Shown: positions 8,147 to 15,817 of the stretch, piece after piece
Numbering within the stretch: the first letter of the stretch is position 1
How the letters are laid out: each line of letters begins with the position of its first letter
Origin: Streptomyces fuscichromogenes
GTDB taxonomy: Bacteria; Actinomycetota; Actinomycetes; Streptomycetales; Streptomycetaceae
Direction of reading: 5' to 3'
Length of the DNA: 48,035 bases
Assembly: GCF_014645815.1 (NCBI RefSeq)
Contig: NZ_BMML01000045.1
Coordinates: 1 to 48,035 of the forward strand
The notes under the pieces: generated by a model
The model's database searches: none
What the model was told of the DNA's origin: nothing
What the model saw: only the letters and a program-made list of their open reading frames with translations
Made by a program: the position numbers and the translations under genes

Positions 8147-8430
8147 CGTGGTGTTCCCTGGGGGGCGGGGTGCGGGGGGCGTCGGCGGTGAGGGGGCAGG
8201 GTGTCGCAGGCCCGGGTGGGGCCGGCGAACAGGTCCAGGGCGTCGATCCCGTAGTGCGCGGCAAGGGCTTCGCAGTCGCTCAGGCTCCATGCCGCGCTGC
8301 CGGACTGGCGGCGGCTGATCTGCGTCTGGCTGACGCCCAGGGCGGCGGCGAGGTCCGCCTGGGACTCCCCCGTGATCTGCATGAGCGCGGCTGCGGCTGC
8401 CCGTACGCGCTCGCCGAGCGTCATCTTCAT
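8143..8430 (-). CDS. Small XRE-family regulator
   Basis: 95 aa, essentially one helix-turn-helix domain (TGESQADLAAALGVSQTQIS, about 20-39) with a short basic tail. Its stop overlaps the tap start (ATGA), so it is translationally coupled and probably controls the operon xre-tap-tpg. A palindromic ATGCAT pair lies 20-35 bases upstream of its start and is the likely autoregulatory operator. Confidence 0.75.
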   Translation of the reverse strand: MKMTLGERVRAAAAALMQITGESQADLAAALGVSQTQISRRQSGSAAWSLSDCEALAAHYGIDALDLFAGPTRACDTLPPHRRRPPHPAPQGTPR

Positions 8431-8450
8431 GGGGCCACCCTAGAAGATCT

Positions 8451-8465
8451 ATGCATTTTATGCAT
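8451..8465. promoter_or_regulatory. Palindromic operator upstream of xre-tap-tpg
   Basis: ATGCAT-TTT-ATGCAT: two copies of a self-complementary hexamer separated by three bases, in a short AT-rich patch immediately upstream of the xre gene. The position and symmetry suit binding of a dimeric XRE repressor over the promoter. Confidence 0.5.
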
Positions 8466-8753
8466 GAAGTTTAGTCAAAGCGCATGGCTTTGCGTCGGCG
8501 TCACGGGGGTGCACGTCCCGCAGACCGTGGATTCGGAAGGCCGCCCGACGAGCATGTCGTCCCTGCCGCCGCTGACGGTCGCGTTCGGCGGTGCGGTCGC
8601 GTTCGGGCGGTGGGGCGTGCCGGGCGGCGGGCGATGCGGCTGTCTGTCCGGCTCGTTCTTTCCCCGGGCCGGTTCCCGTTGATTGGTGCTGGGGAAGGGG
8701 CTGCCCATCAACTTCGGGGCCGGGTGAACTCGTTGTGGCGGTGAGGCCGGCCC
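8466..8753. other. Intergenic region between tap operon and WD40 gene
   Basis: Holds short open frames on both strands, but none has a convincing start, ribosome binding site or recognisable product. Nothing else seen. Confidence 0.4.
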
Positions 8754-10190
8754 GTGGTTGCGTGGCCGGTGTGCAGGGAGTGCCGGAGATCCGCGGTGGC
8801 GTTCAGTCCCGGCGGCGCTGGGGTCGCGGCGGCCTCGGGCACGGCGGTGGGGCTGTGGGACGTGGCCTCGGGCAGGTGGCGTGCCGCGCTCAAGGGCCGC
8901 ACCGGGGCCGTCTGGTCGGTGGCGTTCGCCCCTGACGGTCGTCTGCCGGCCAGCGGCGGCGAGGACGGCACCCTGCGGCTGTGGAACACGGCGACCGGCA
9001 GGCAGAAGGCGGTCCTGCCGGGTCTGCAGGTGCGGGACACGGTGACGGGGAGGCGCAGGACGCTCCTGCCCGGCAGCGGCGCCCAGGTGTGGTCACTGCC
9101 CTTCAGCCCCGACGGGCAGACCCTCGCCGGGAGTGTCGGGTACGCCGTGCGGACCTGGCCGGTCCGGTCCATCGCCCTGCCGCACGGGGGCGGCAGCGGT
9201 GCGGGCCGTGTCCTGGTCACCGACCGCACCGGCCCGGCGCGGTCGGTGGCGTTCAGCCCGGACAGCCGCACGCTGGCCAGTGTGGGGGCGGACAGGGCGC
9301 TGCGGCTGACCGGTGTGGCCGCGGCCGGGAGCCGGGTCGTCGTCACGGGGCACACGGACGAGGTGAACGCGGTAGCGTTCGGCCCGGACGGGCGGATGCT
9401 GGCCACCGGCAGCGACGACGGCACGGCGCGGCTGTGGGACACGCGCACGGCGGTGTCGCGGCTGGTTGTGGCGTACCGGTCCGTCGTCGTGGGGGCCGTC
9501 TTCGTCCCCGGCGGCCGCGGTCTGGTCGCCTTCTACAAGGACGGCACGCTGCGGCGGTGGGACACCTGCGCCGGCACGGCGCGTGTCCTGGCCACCCGCC
9601 GCACCCGGCCGGTGTCGTCCCTCGCCGTCAGCCCCGACGGCCGCACCCTCGCGACCGGCTCGTACGACAGGACGGTCGAGCTCGGGGACCTGGCGACGGG
9701 AGCCGTCCGGGCCACCCTCACCGGCCACACCGGCACGGTCCGCGCCCTCGCCTTCAGCCCTGACGGGCGGAGCCTCGCCAGCGGCGGCGAGGACCGCACC
9801 GTACGGCTGTGGGACACCGGCACCGGGAGGCAGCGGACGGTGCTGACCGGCCACGGCGATCAGGTGCGGGCGGTGGCCTTCAGCGCTGACGGCGACACCG
9901 TGGCCAGCGGCGGCGACGACCGCGCCGTGCGGCTGTGGGACGCGGCCACGGGGCAGCTGCGGACCACGGTGACCGGTCCCGCCGAGCCGCTGAGGTCGGT
10001 GGCTTTCGGCCGTGACGGCCGCACCCTCGCGACCGGCAGCGACGACGGGACCGTGCGGCTGTGGCACCTCACGCTGCTCGGTCCGCGGCAGGCGGCCGCC
10101 AGGATCTGCTCCGCCGTGCACCGGGACTTCACGGCACGGGAGCGGTCCGCCTACGTCGGCGGGCGCCGGCGCGCCGTCTGCCCGGCCTGA
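8754..10190 (+). CDS. WD40-repeat protein, probably lacking its N-terminal domain
   Basis: 478 aa made almost entirely of WD40 blades: about nine repeats of the form VxAVAFSPDGRTLATGSDDGT, then VRLWDTATG. It ends with the tail CSAVHRDFTARERSAYVGGR, typical of large Streptomyces WD40 proteins that carry an N-terminal protease-, NACHT- or kinase-like domain. Here the frame opens directly into a blade at a GTG with no good ribosome binding site, so the 5' part is probably missing. Some blades are degenerate (for example about residues 75-110). Without its effector domain the product would be only a protein-interaction propeller. Confidence 0.7.
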   Translation: MVAWPVCRECRRSAVAFSPGGAGVAAASGTAVGLWDVASGRWRAALKGRTGAVWSVAFAPDGRLPASGGEDGTLRLWNTATGRQKAVLPGLQVRDTVTGRRRTLLPGSGAQVWSLPFSPDGQTLAGSVGYAVRTWPVRSIALPHGGGSGAGRVLVTDRTGPARSVAFSPDSRTLASVGADRALRLTGVAAAGSRVVVTGHTDEVNAVAFGPDGRMLATGSDDGTARLWDTRTAVSRLVVAYRSVVVGAVFVPGGRGLVAFYKDGTLRRWDTCAGTARVLATRRTRPVSSLAVSPDGRTLATGSYDRTVELGDLATGAVRATLTGHTGTVRALAFSPDGRSLASGGEDRTVRLWDTGTGRQRTVLTGHGDQVRAVAFSADGDTVASGGDDRAVRLWDAATGQLRTTVTGPAEPLRSVAFGRDGRTLATGSDDGTVRLWHLTLLGPRQAAARICSAVHRDFTARERSAYVGGRRRAVCPA

Positions 10191-10248
10191 CCACCGGTGC
10201 CTGTCTTCGGCACCCGGTCTTCCTCAACCGAGATCGAAGGAGAAGCAG

Positions 10249-10560
10249 ATGTCCATGCCCGTATTCAGACGTGTCTTCGCGATGGCGAGTGCCATGGCGG
10301 CCGCGGCGGTGCTCTTCGTGACGCCGGGCGCGAGCGCCGCCTCGTCGGCTCCGTCGGGGTTCACCCTGGTCGGGCACGGTGACGTGTCGGCCAGCGTGGT
10401 GGACGGACTGTACTACTGGGTGAACGCCGCGAGCACGCAGTGCCTGCACCAGGACTGCAGCGGCGGGAGCGCGCACCACGGCGTCCTCGCGTGGCACTGG
10501 AGCGGCGGGGCCGCCAACGAGACGTGGTACGGCGAGCAGTGGGCCGTGTCCGGGTCTGCC
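10249..10560 (+). pseudogene. Secreted lectin-like protein, 3'-truncated
   Basis: ATG at 10249 with a strong ribosome binding site (GAAGGAGAAGCAG). The first 31 residues are a classical signal peptide (FRRVFAMASAMAAAAVLFVT followed by an ASA cleavage site). The mature part YYWVNAASTQCLHQDCSGGS, then GGAANETWYGEQ, has the Cys-Leu and W-x-G-G-x-x-N pattern of a ricin-B-like fold. After about residue 100 family-like sequence ends and the frame runs into the antisense of the aminotransferase gene. The gene therefore appears cut at about 10540-10600, which probably marks the left boundary of the biosynthetic cluster insertion. Confidence 0.6.
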
Positions 10561-10596
10561 CGGTGGCCCTGTCTTCATGCGGGTGGGGCGGGGTCT

Positions 10597-11664
10597 TCAC
10601 GTCGGCCAGTCGGCCGCGATCTTCAGCAGGCGGTCGTTCTGTTCGGGGGTGCCGACGGTGATGCGTGCTCCCTCGTCGGCGAAGGGGCGCACCATGACTC
10701 CTGCCGCCTCGCATGCGGCGGCGAAGGCGGGTGTGCGGGTGCCCAGGCGCAGCCAGACGAAGTTGGCCTGGCTGTCGGGGACGGTCCAGCCGGCAATCCG
10801 CAGTGCGCAGGTGAGGCGGGTGCGTTCGGTCACCAGGGTGCGTACGCGCTCGAGGAGTTCGGGCCGGGCGTTCAGGGAGGCGCGTGCGGCGGCCTGGGCG
10901 GGTCCGCTGACGCCGAAGGGCACGGTGCAGGCGCGCAGTGCGGCGGCGACCGGCGGGTGGGCGACCGCGTAGCCGACGCGCAGCCGTGCCAGGCCGTAGG
11001 CCTTGGAGAAGGTGCGCAGGACGGCGACGTTGGGGCGGTCGCGGTAGCAGGTGATGCCGTCGGGTACGTCGGTGTCGTCGACGAACTCGCGGTAGGCCTC
11101 GTCGAGGACCACCAGGACGTGGGCGGGTACCCGGTCGAGGAAGCGGTCGAGTTCGGCGCGGTGTACGGCGGTGCCGGTGGGGTTGTTGGGGTTGCAGATG
11201 AGGATCAGGCGGGTGCGGTCGGTGACGGCGTCGGCCATGGCCTTGAGGTCGTGGCGTTCGTCGTGCAGGGGGATCGGTACGGGGGTTGCCCCGGTGGCCC
11301 AGATGAGCTGCGGGTATGCCTCGAACGAGCGCCAGGCGAAGAGTACTTCGTCGCCTTCGCCGGCCGCGGCGCGCAGCAGGTCGCGGGTGACGCCGAGGGA
11401 TCCGGTGCCGGGGACGAGGTGGTGCGCGGGGACCGTGAGGGCTGTGGACAGTTCGGTGACGAGTTCGCTGCTGGTGGGGTCGGGGTAGCGGTTGACGCGG
11501 CCGAGTTCCTCGCGCAGGGCGGCGATGACCGACGGGAGCGGGGGGTAGGGGTTCTCGTTCGAGGAGAGTTTGTCGACCAGGTCGCTGGGGGCGGGGCGGC
11601 CGGGGACGTAGCGGGGCAGGCCGGAGATGTCGGCGCGTAGCCGGGGGGCTGGTGCAGGGGGCAT
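10597..11664 (-). CDS. HisC-like class I/II aminotransferase
   Basis: 355 aa, full length for the histidinol-phosphate/aromatic aminotransferase subfamily of fold type I PLP enzymes. Visible residues: LSSNENPYPP near the N-terminus, NPNNPTGT (158-165, substrate and pyridine contact), DEAYREF (188-194) and the PLP lysine K221 in RTFSKAYGLARLRVG, with R229. It would transfer an amino group to or from a 2-oxo acid. It has a GGAAG ribosome site and lies 114 bases after the EPSPS-like gene, separated by a strong hairpin. The context argues for a pathway enzyme rather than histidine biosynthesis; the substrate is unknown. Relatives in nikkomycin-type pathways also pair with an EPSPS homologue, but the radical SAM enzyme of those pathways is not in the window. 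Confidence 0.85.
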   Translation of the reverse strand: MPPAPAPRLRADISGLPRYVPGRPAPSDLVDKLSSNENPYPPLPSVIAALREELGRVNRYPDPTSSELVTELSTALTVPAHHLVPGTGSLGVTRDLLRAAAGEGDEVLFAWRSFEAYPQLIWATGATPVPIPLHDERHDLKAMADAVTDRTRLILICNPNNPTGTAVHRAELDRFLDRVPAHVLVVLDEAYREFVDDTDVPDGITCYRDRPNVAVLRTFSKAYGLARLRVGYAVAHPPVAAALRACTVPFGVSGPAQAAARASLNARPELLERVRTLVTERTRLTCALRIAGWTVPDSQANFVWLRLGTRTPAFAAACEAAGVMVRPFADEGARITVGTPEQNDRLLKIAADWPT

Positions 11665-11731
11665 CGGGGACTTCCTGACCGGGAGGGGCGGACGGTCCGT
11701 GCAGGGGGCGGGGGCGGGGGTGTGCCGTACG

Positions 11732-11762
11732 GGTGCGCGGGCCGGGGTCCGGCCCGCGCACC
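11732..11762. terminator. Strong hairpin between EPSPS-like and aminotransferase genes
   Basis: 14-bp perfect stem (GGTGCGCGGGCCGG paired with its complement) with a GGT loop and no U-tract, 17 bases downstream of the EPSPS-like stop. It may be a partial terminator that lowers expression of the downstream aminotransferase or stabilises the upstream mRNA end. Confidence 0.5.
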
Positions 11763-11778
11763 GGTGGGTTCGTCGTGG

Positions 11779-13128
11779 TCAGCCGAGGGCCTGGGCGGGT
11801 TCGTTCTCCTCCTGGACGGCCGCGGTGCGTACTCCGGCGGTGGTGAAGTCCTCCAGGAAGGTGGGGAAGGACAGCCGGACGTCCTCGAAGCCGGAGAACC
11901 GGTTGGCGGACCGCATCCGCAGGCCCGCCAGGAACAGCGACATGAAGATGCGGTGGTCGCCCCAGCTGGACAGGGTCACCCCGCCGGGGTAGGTGCGTGC
12001 GCCGCGGACCTCGAAGCCGTCGCAGATGCCGTTGTCGTACAGGACGTCGATGTCCACGCCGGCGCGGGTCAGTTCGGCGGCCATGGCCTCGATGCGTGAG
12101 GCCTTGTGGAAGCGGGTGAGGCGTCCTCCGGTCACCCGCAGGCTGCCCTGTACGTAGGCGCCGAGGGCGGCGAGGGTGGGCACGATGTTGGGGCAGTCGC
12201 GTACGTCCACCTCGAAGTTGCCGCGCAGGCTGCCGGGCGGGTTGTCGACGGTCAGCAGGGAGGCGTCGCGGTCGAAGGTGACGCTGACGCCGAGCTGCTG
12301 GAGGATGGGGACGATCGCGAACTCGCCCTGCATGCTGTCGCCGTAGGCGTTGGTGAGGACGGTGCGGCCGGGGAAGAGGGCGGCGGCGGCCAGCAGGTAG
12401 GAGGCGGAGGTGTAGTCCTCGTGGATGGTGATGTCCTGGGCCTGGTAGGCGGAGGGTTCCACCTGGTAGTGGCGCATGTCGTCGGAGGCGGAGACCTTGA
12501 TGCCGGCGTCGGTCAGGCTGGCGAGGGTCTGGCGGATGTAGGACTTGGAGTAGACCTCGCCGCTCACCTCGATCTCCACCGGGCCCTGGGCCAGCGGTGC
12601 GGCGAACAGGACGGCGGTGATGAACTGGGAGCTGATGTCGCCGGGCAGGTGGCAGGTGCCGCCCTTGAGGCCGCGTCCCCAGTTGACGACCGGGGCCTTG
12701 TTCTCGCTGACGATGGACTCGATGTCCGCGCCGAGTTCGCGCAGTGCCTGCAGCAGGGGTTCCATGACGCGGTTGCGCAGGGTGGCGTCGCCGGTGACCA
12801 CGACCGGTGAGGGCTGTACGGAGGCCAGGGCGGTGACGATGCGGAAGACCAGGCCCGAGCCGCGGGACTGGATGACGCGTCCGATGGGGGGGAAGGTTCC
12901 CGCGATGCCCTGGATCTCCAGGTGTCCGTCGTGCTCGGTGATCGTGGCGCCGAGGGCGCGGCAGGCGTTCTTCATGGTCTGCGTCTCGTCGCAGCGCAGG
13001 TCGTTGAATATGCGTGATGTGCCCTCGGCCAGGGTGGCGGTCAGAATGGCCCGTTGTGTCTCCGGTTTCGAGGAGGGGATGCGGAACGTTCCAGAGAATG
13101 AATTGATCGGAGCGACCTTCAGCAGCAT
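11779..13128 (-). CDS. Divergent EPSP-synthase-family protein
   Basis: 449 aa, the two-domain EPSPS/MurA length. Family landmarks: SSKPETQRA (19-27; K21, R26), SRGSGLVFR (88-96), LRNRVMEPLLQALRELGAD (117-135), SSQFITAVLFAAPLA (166-180), SASYLLAAAAL (241-251) and WGDHRI (389-394). Several catalytic positions of true EPSP synthase differ: the acidic residue equivalent to E. coli D313 is N314 (CPNIVPTLAAL), the KE[ST]DR motif is HKASR (341-345), and the C-terminal KTFPD lysine is Leu419 (RLSFP). It is therefore probably not a housekeeping shikimate enzyme. It could be a pathway-specific enolpyruvyl transferase, as NikO/PolA are in nucleoside antibiotics, or catalyse other chemistry. GGGAG ribosome site, long leader, and a promoter module shared with the flavin reductase. 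Confidence 0.8.
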   Translation of the reverse strand: MLLKVAPINSFSGTFRIPSSKPETQRAILTATLAEGTSRIFNDLRCDETQTMKNACRALGATITEHDGHLEIQGIAGTFPPIGRVIQSRGSGLVFRIVTALASVQPSPVVVTGDATLRNRVMEPLLQALRELGADIESIVSENKAPVVNWGRGLKGGTCHLPGDISSQFITAVLFAAPLAQGPVEIEVSGEVYSKSYIRQTLASLTDAGIKVSASDDMRHYQVEPSAYQAQDITIHEDYTSASYLLAAAALFPGRTVLTNAYGDSMQGEFAIVPILQQLGVSVTFDRDASLLTVDNPPGSLRGNFEVDVRDCPNIVPTLAALGAYVQGSLRVTGGRLTRFHKASRIEAMAAELTRAGVDIDVLYDNGICDGFEVRGARTYPGGVTLSSWGDHRIFMSLFLAGLRMRSANRFSGFEDVRLSFPTFLEDFTTAGVRTAAVQEENEPAQALG

Positions 13129-13234
13129 CGTCGTATCTCCCGTTTCCCGTCATTCGCCGTGTGATACCTGTGGATACGATGTCGCTCGGCCGTCCGGGCC
13201 GGCGATATTCGTGGAGCGAGATGGTGTGGCCCGC

Positions 13235-13377
13235 TGCCCGGGATTTTTTGTGCCGGGCGGGGGGCGGTGTGCGGGCCGTTTGCCGGCGCACGGCGCCGTT
13301 CCTCGGGGGTGGGGCGCATGAGGAATTGTGTGTCCCGTGCGGCGGGCGGGCAATAGGCCGATCTGCCCATGGAATTG
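13235..13377 (-). promoter_or_regulatory. Promoter and leader module upstream of EPSPS-like gene
   Basis: On the minus strand: conserved box CCATGGGCAGATCGGCC (about 13358-13374), a -35-like TTGCCC (13348-13353), a 17-base spacer and a -10-like CACAAT (13325-13330). Then comes a leader of about 190 bases containing a hairpin (13235-13260) formed by GCCCGG and CCGGGC. The same parts in the same order and spacing occur upstream of the flavin reductase (14064-14213), so the match is unlikely to be chance. Confidence 0.65.
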
Positions 13378-13433
13378 CGGTCCGGGGCGGTCCGGGGCCC
13401 CTCTGTGCCGCCGGGGGTTCGCGGCTTCGGTGT

Positions 13434-13937
13434 TCAGGCCAGGAGGCGGAAGGACCTGTCGTAATAGACCATGGGGGTGCGGGTGTTCTCGCCCAGGCGG
13501 GTGGCCGCCACCCGGCCGATGAGGACGGTGTGGTCGCCGGCGGGGTGGCGGGCGTGCGTCTCGCAGTCCAGCTCGGCGAGCGCGCCCGTCACGGCCGGCA
13601 GTCCGCCCAGGGTGCGGGACAGGCCGCCGGAGGCGAACTTGTCGGCGCCCTTGGTCGCGAACCGCTGGGCCAGCGGCTGGTGTTCGGGGCTCAGCACGCT
13701 CACCGCGAAGCGGTCGCAGGAGGCGAACGCCGTATAGGAGTCGGCCGAGTTGGCCAGGCACACCAGGATCAGCGGCGGGTGTGCGGACACCGAGCAGAAC
13801 GAACTCGCCGTGAAGCCGCGCGGCACTCCGTCGCCGCCCAGGGTCGTCACCACCACGACCCCGGCCGCGAACCGGGCCATCGCCGCCCGGAAGTCCTCGG
13901 AGCTCGCGCGCCGTACCGTCTGCGTCGCCTCCGTCAT
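13434..13937 (-). CDS. Flavin reductase (HpaC/ActVB-like)
   Basis: 167 aa from the ATG at 13937. It has the split-barrel flavin reductase fold signature: DFRAAMARFAAGVVVVTTLG, GFTASSFCSVSAHPPLILVC, VSVLSPEHQPLAQRFA, and a C-terminal GRVAATRLGENTRTPMVYYD. It would use NAD(P)H to reduce FMN or FAD and supply the free reduced flavin for a two-component monooxygenase; the SsuD-like enzyme at 23602-24705 is the obvious partner within the cluster. It has its own copy of the promoter/leader module found upstream of the EPSPS-like gene. The leader is about 220 bases. Confidence 0.85.
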   Translation of the reverse strand: MTEATQTVRRASSEDFRAAMARFAAGVVVVTTLGGDGVPRGFTASSFCSVSAHPPLILVCLANSADSYTAFASCDRFAVSVLSPEHQPLAQRFATKGADKFASGGLSRTLGGLPAVTGALAELDCETHARHPAGDHTVLIGRVAATRLGENTRTPMVYYDRSFRLLA

Positions 13938-14063
13938 GGCCTGCCACCACCTGTCCCGCGAGAATTCGGTCCGGTTTCGGGGCCCGGATGCACAAGGGGC
14001 CGTGTCCCCGCTGTGTGCGGGCCGCAGTGGCGTCCGCGGGGCGGGGACGAACGTGCCGTCCAT

Positions 14064-14213
14064 CCGCCCGGGGTTTCGGTGCCGGGCGGCAGGAAGGCGG
14101 TTCCCGTTCGGTTTCCCGGTGCGCACGGCGGCCCGTTCCGGTCGGTGGGGGCACGATATGAATTCTGTGTTCCGTGCGGCGGGCGGGCAATAGGCCCATC
14201 TGCCCATGGAATT
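14064..14213 (-). promoter_or_regulatory. Promoter and leader module upstream of flavin reductase
   Basis: Second copy of the module at 13235-13377: box CCATGGGCAGATGGGCC, -35-like TTGCCC (14185-14190), 17-base spacer, -10-like CAGAAT (14162-14167), and a leader hairpin at 14064-14089 with CCGCCCGG paired to CCGGGCGG. The core from the box to the -10 is nearly identical between copies, while the leader is conserved mainly at the hairpin. Confidence 0.65.
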
Positions 14214-14307
14214 GCCGGCAGGGGGCGGTCCGTTCCCCGGGAAGGGTGCTGTGGCGCACGGCGGGGAGAGCCGGTGCGCGGGGCGTGCGGGGTCCGGGCC
14301 GGGGTGG

Positions 14308-14352
14308 CCGGGACTTAGGTCCTATTCTGGCCGGGCCGCTGCCGTGCGAGGC
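14308..14352 (+). promoter_or_regulatory. Shared promoter/operator module, copy 1
   Basis: 45 bases that match the reverse complement of 24836-24880 with three mismatches; weaker similarity continues about 30 bases further. It contains GGACTTAGGTCC (one mismatch from a perfect 12-bp palindrome) directly followed by TATTCT, a plausible -10. The palindrome would lie between -35 and -10, a usual repressor site. It is 150-200 bases upstream of the ATP-grasp gene and points toward it. Confidence 0.6.
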
Positions 14353-14504
14353 TGAGTGAGCGCGTTCGACGTGTCGGGGACCGTGGCCGGGATTTCAGTT
14401 CCGGTTTCGTTCTTTCGGTTTCCGAAAAGGCCCGCCGGCGTCGCCGTGAACCGGCCGTCCGGCCGGGCCTGTCCATCCATTGGTGAACCGTGAGGACGTC
14501 AGCC

Positions 14505-15746
14505 ATGTCCGGCGCAATCCTGTACCTGAACCGCTGGCCCCTGTACGAGGACGAGCGGCGCTGGGAGAACCGGCTTGCCGCTCCCGAGATCATCTTCAGT
14601 CCGGAGACGGACCGTGTCACGTACGTCTGTGACGAGGGCGGCCTCAGTTCGGTGCCCGCCGGCGCCGAACGGGTCCATGTCGTGGCGGACTTCGCCGACC
14701 TGGACGGCGTTCTGCGGGTCGTGGACGCCGTCGTGGCCGAGGAAGGCCCGTTCGAGCACGTCATCGGGTTCTCCGAGTTCCTCCTGGACCTGGCGGCGAC
14801 GCTGCGCGAGCGCTACGGCATCCCCGGCCCGGGTGCCGGGGAGACCGCCCGGTTCCGCGACAAGACCGTCATGAAGGAGACGCTGGCGCGGGCCGGCCTG
14901 CGGGTGCCGCGGTGGGCGCCGTGCCGCTCCGAGGAGCAGGTGGTGGCGGCTGCCGAGGAGTTCGGCTACCCGGTGATCGTCAAGCCGGTGCGGGGGGCGG
15001 CCAGCCAGGGCGTGCACAAGATCGCCTCGGTGGGCGAGCTGCGGGCCCTGTGTGCCGGACAGAGCCTGCACGGCCTGGAGATCGAGGAGTTCGTGCAGGG
15101 GGAGATCCTGCATGTCGACGGTGTCCTGGACGCCGCGGGCAAGCCGCTGTTCCTGTGCACCTCGCGCTATGTCGCCACCTGCCTGGACTTCGAGGTGCTG
15201 GGCGAACCGCTGGGTTCCGTCTTCCAGACCGATCCCGCGGTCCGCGAGCGCTGCGAGGACTTCGCGGTGCGCTGTCTGACCGCGCTCGGGCTGCGGAGCT
15301 CCGCCTTTCATCTCGAACTCTTCGACACCGGGCAGGAGCTGGTGTTCCTGGAGGTCGGTGCCCGGGTGCCGGGGGCCGACGTGTCGTACGTCATCCACGA
15401 CGTGCACGGCGTGAACATGTTCCGGCTGTGGGTCGACGTGCTGCTCGGGCACCCGGTGGAGCTGCCCGTCTTCGATCCGGAGCTGAGCGGCGGCTGGCTG
15501 ATGGTCCCGGGTCCCAGGCCGCTGCCCCAGAAGGTCACCGGCGCCACCCCGCTGCTGGGCGAGGTTCCCTACGTGTACCGGGAGCTGGTGCCCAGGGCGG
15601 GTGAGGTCCTGGTGCCGCGTCCCGGGTCGTACGCCACGATCCAGGGCGGCCGGTTCCTGTTCCGGGGCGGCAGCCAGGAGCAGATCGAGGCGGCCGTGCG
15701 CCAGGCGCGGGCGCAGTACCGCCTGACGGCGGAGCCGGTCGCCTAG
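14505..15746 (+). CDS. ATP-grasp carboxylate-amine ligase 1
   Basis: 413 aa from the ATG at 14505 (ribosome site GAGGACG). N-terminal Rossmann-like domain (1-110), then the ATP-grasp core: FRDKTVMKETLARAGLRVPR (118-136), the nucleotide lysine K160 in PVIVKPVRGAASQGVHKI, EEFVQGE (194-200), and the metal-binding stretch LVFLEVGARVPGAD (279-292, E283, R287). This family activates a carboxylate as acyl phosphate and joins it to an amine (BacD-, carbamoyl- or biotin-carboxylase-like branch). It is the first gene of the plus-strand operon, 71 bases before the DUF1611 gene. With a second ATP-grasp protein two genes later, formation of a di- or tripeptide is a reasonable inference. Confidence 0.85.
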   Translation: MSGAILYLNRWPLYEDERRWENRLAAPEIIFSPETDRVTYVCDEGGLSSVPAGAERVHVVADFADLDGVLRVVDAVVAEEGPFEHVIGFSEFLLDLAATLRERYGIPGPGAGETARFRDKTVMKETLARAGLRVPRWAPCRSEEQVVAAAEEFGYPVIVKPVRGAASQGVHKIASVGELRALCAGQSLHGLEIEEFVQGEILHVDGVLDAAGKPLFLCTSRYVATCLDFEVLGEPLGSVFQTDPAVRERCEDFAVRCLTALGLRSSAFHLELFDTGQELVFLEVGARVPGADVSYVIHDVHGVNMFRLWVDVLLGHPVELPVFDPELSGGWLMVPGPRPLPQKVTGATPLLGEVPYVYRELVPRAGEVLVPRPGSYATIQGGRFLFRGGSQEQIEAAVRQARAQYRLTAEPVA

Positions 15747-15817
15747 AGCGCCTGCCGCTCCCCCGCCCCCCATCGTGTGCCATCCGCAACCGAACCGACG
15801 AGTCTGTGGAGGAAGAC

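Noticed and set aside
8475..8711. Small minus-strand frame upstream of the tap operon
   Set aside because: Pro/Arg-rich composition, no ribosome site, no recognisable protein.
11779..13128. Housekeeping shikimate-pathway aroA
   Set aside because: Several catalytic residues look altered and the gene lies in a regulated accessory cluster.
10361..13291. 976-aa minus-strand open frame
   Set aside because: It runs antiphase across the aminotransferase and EPSPS-like genes; its sequence is Arg/Pro/His-rich and low-complexity, a typical shadow frame in GC-rich DNA.
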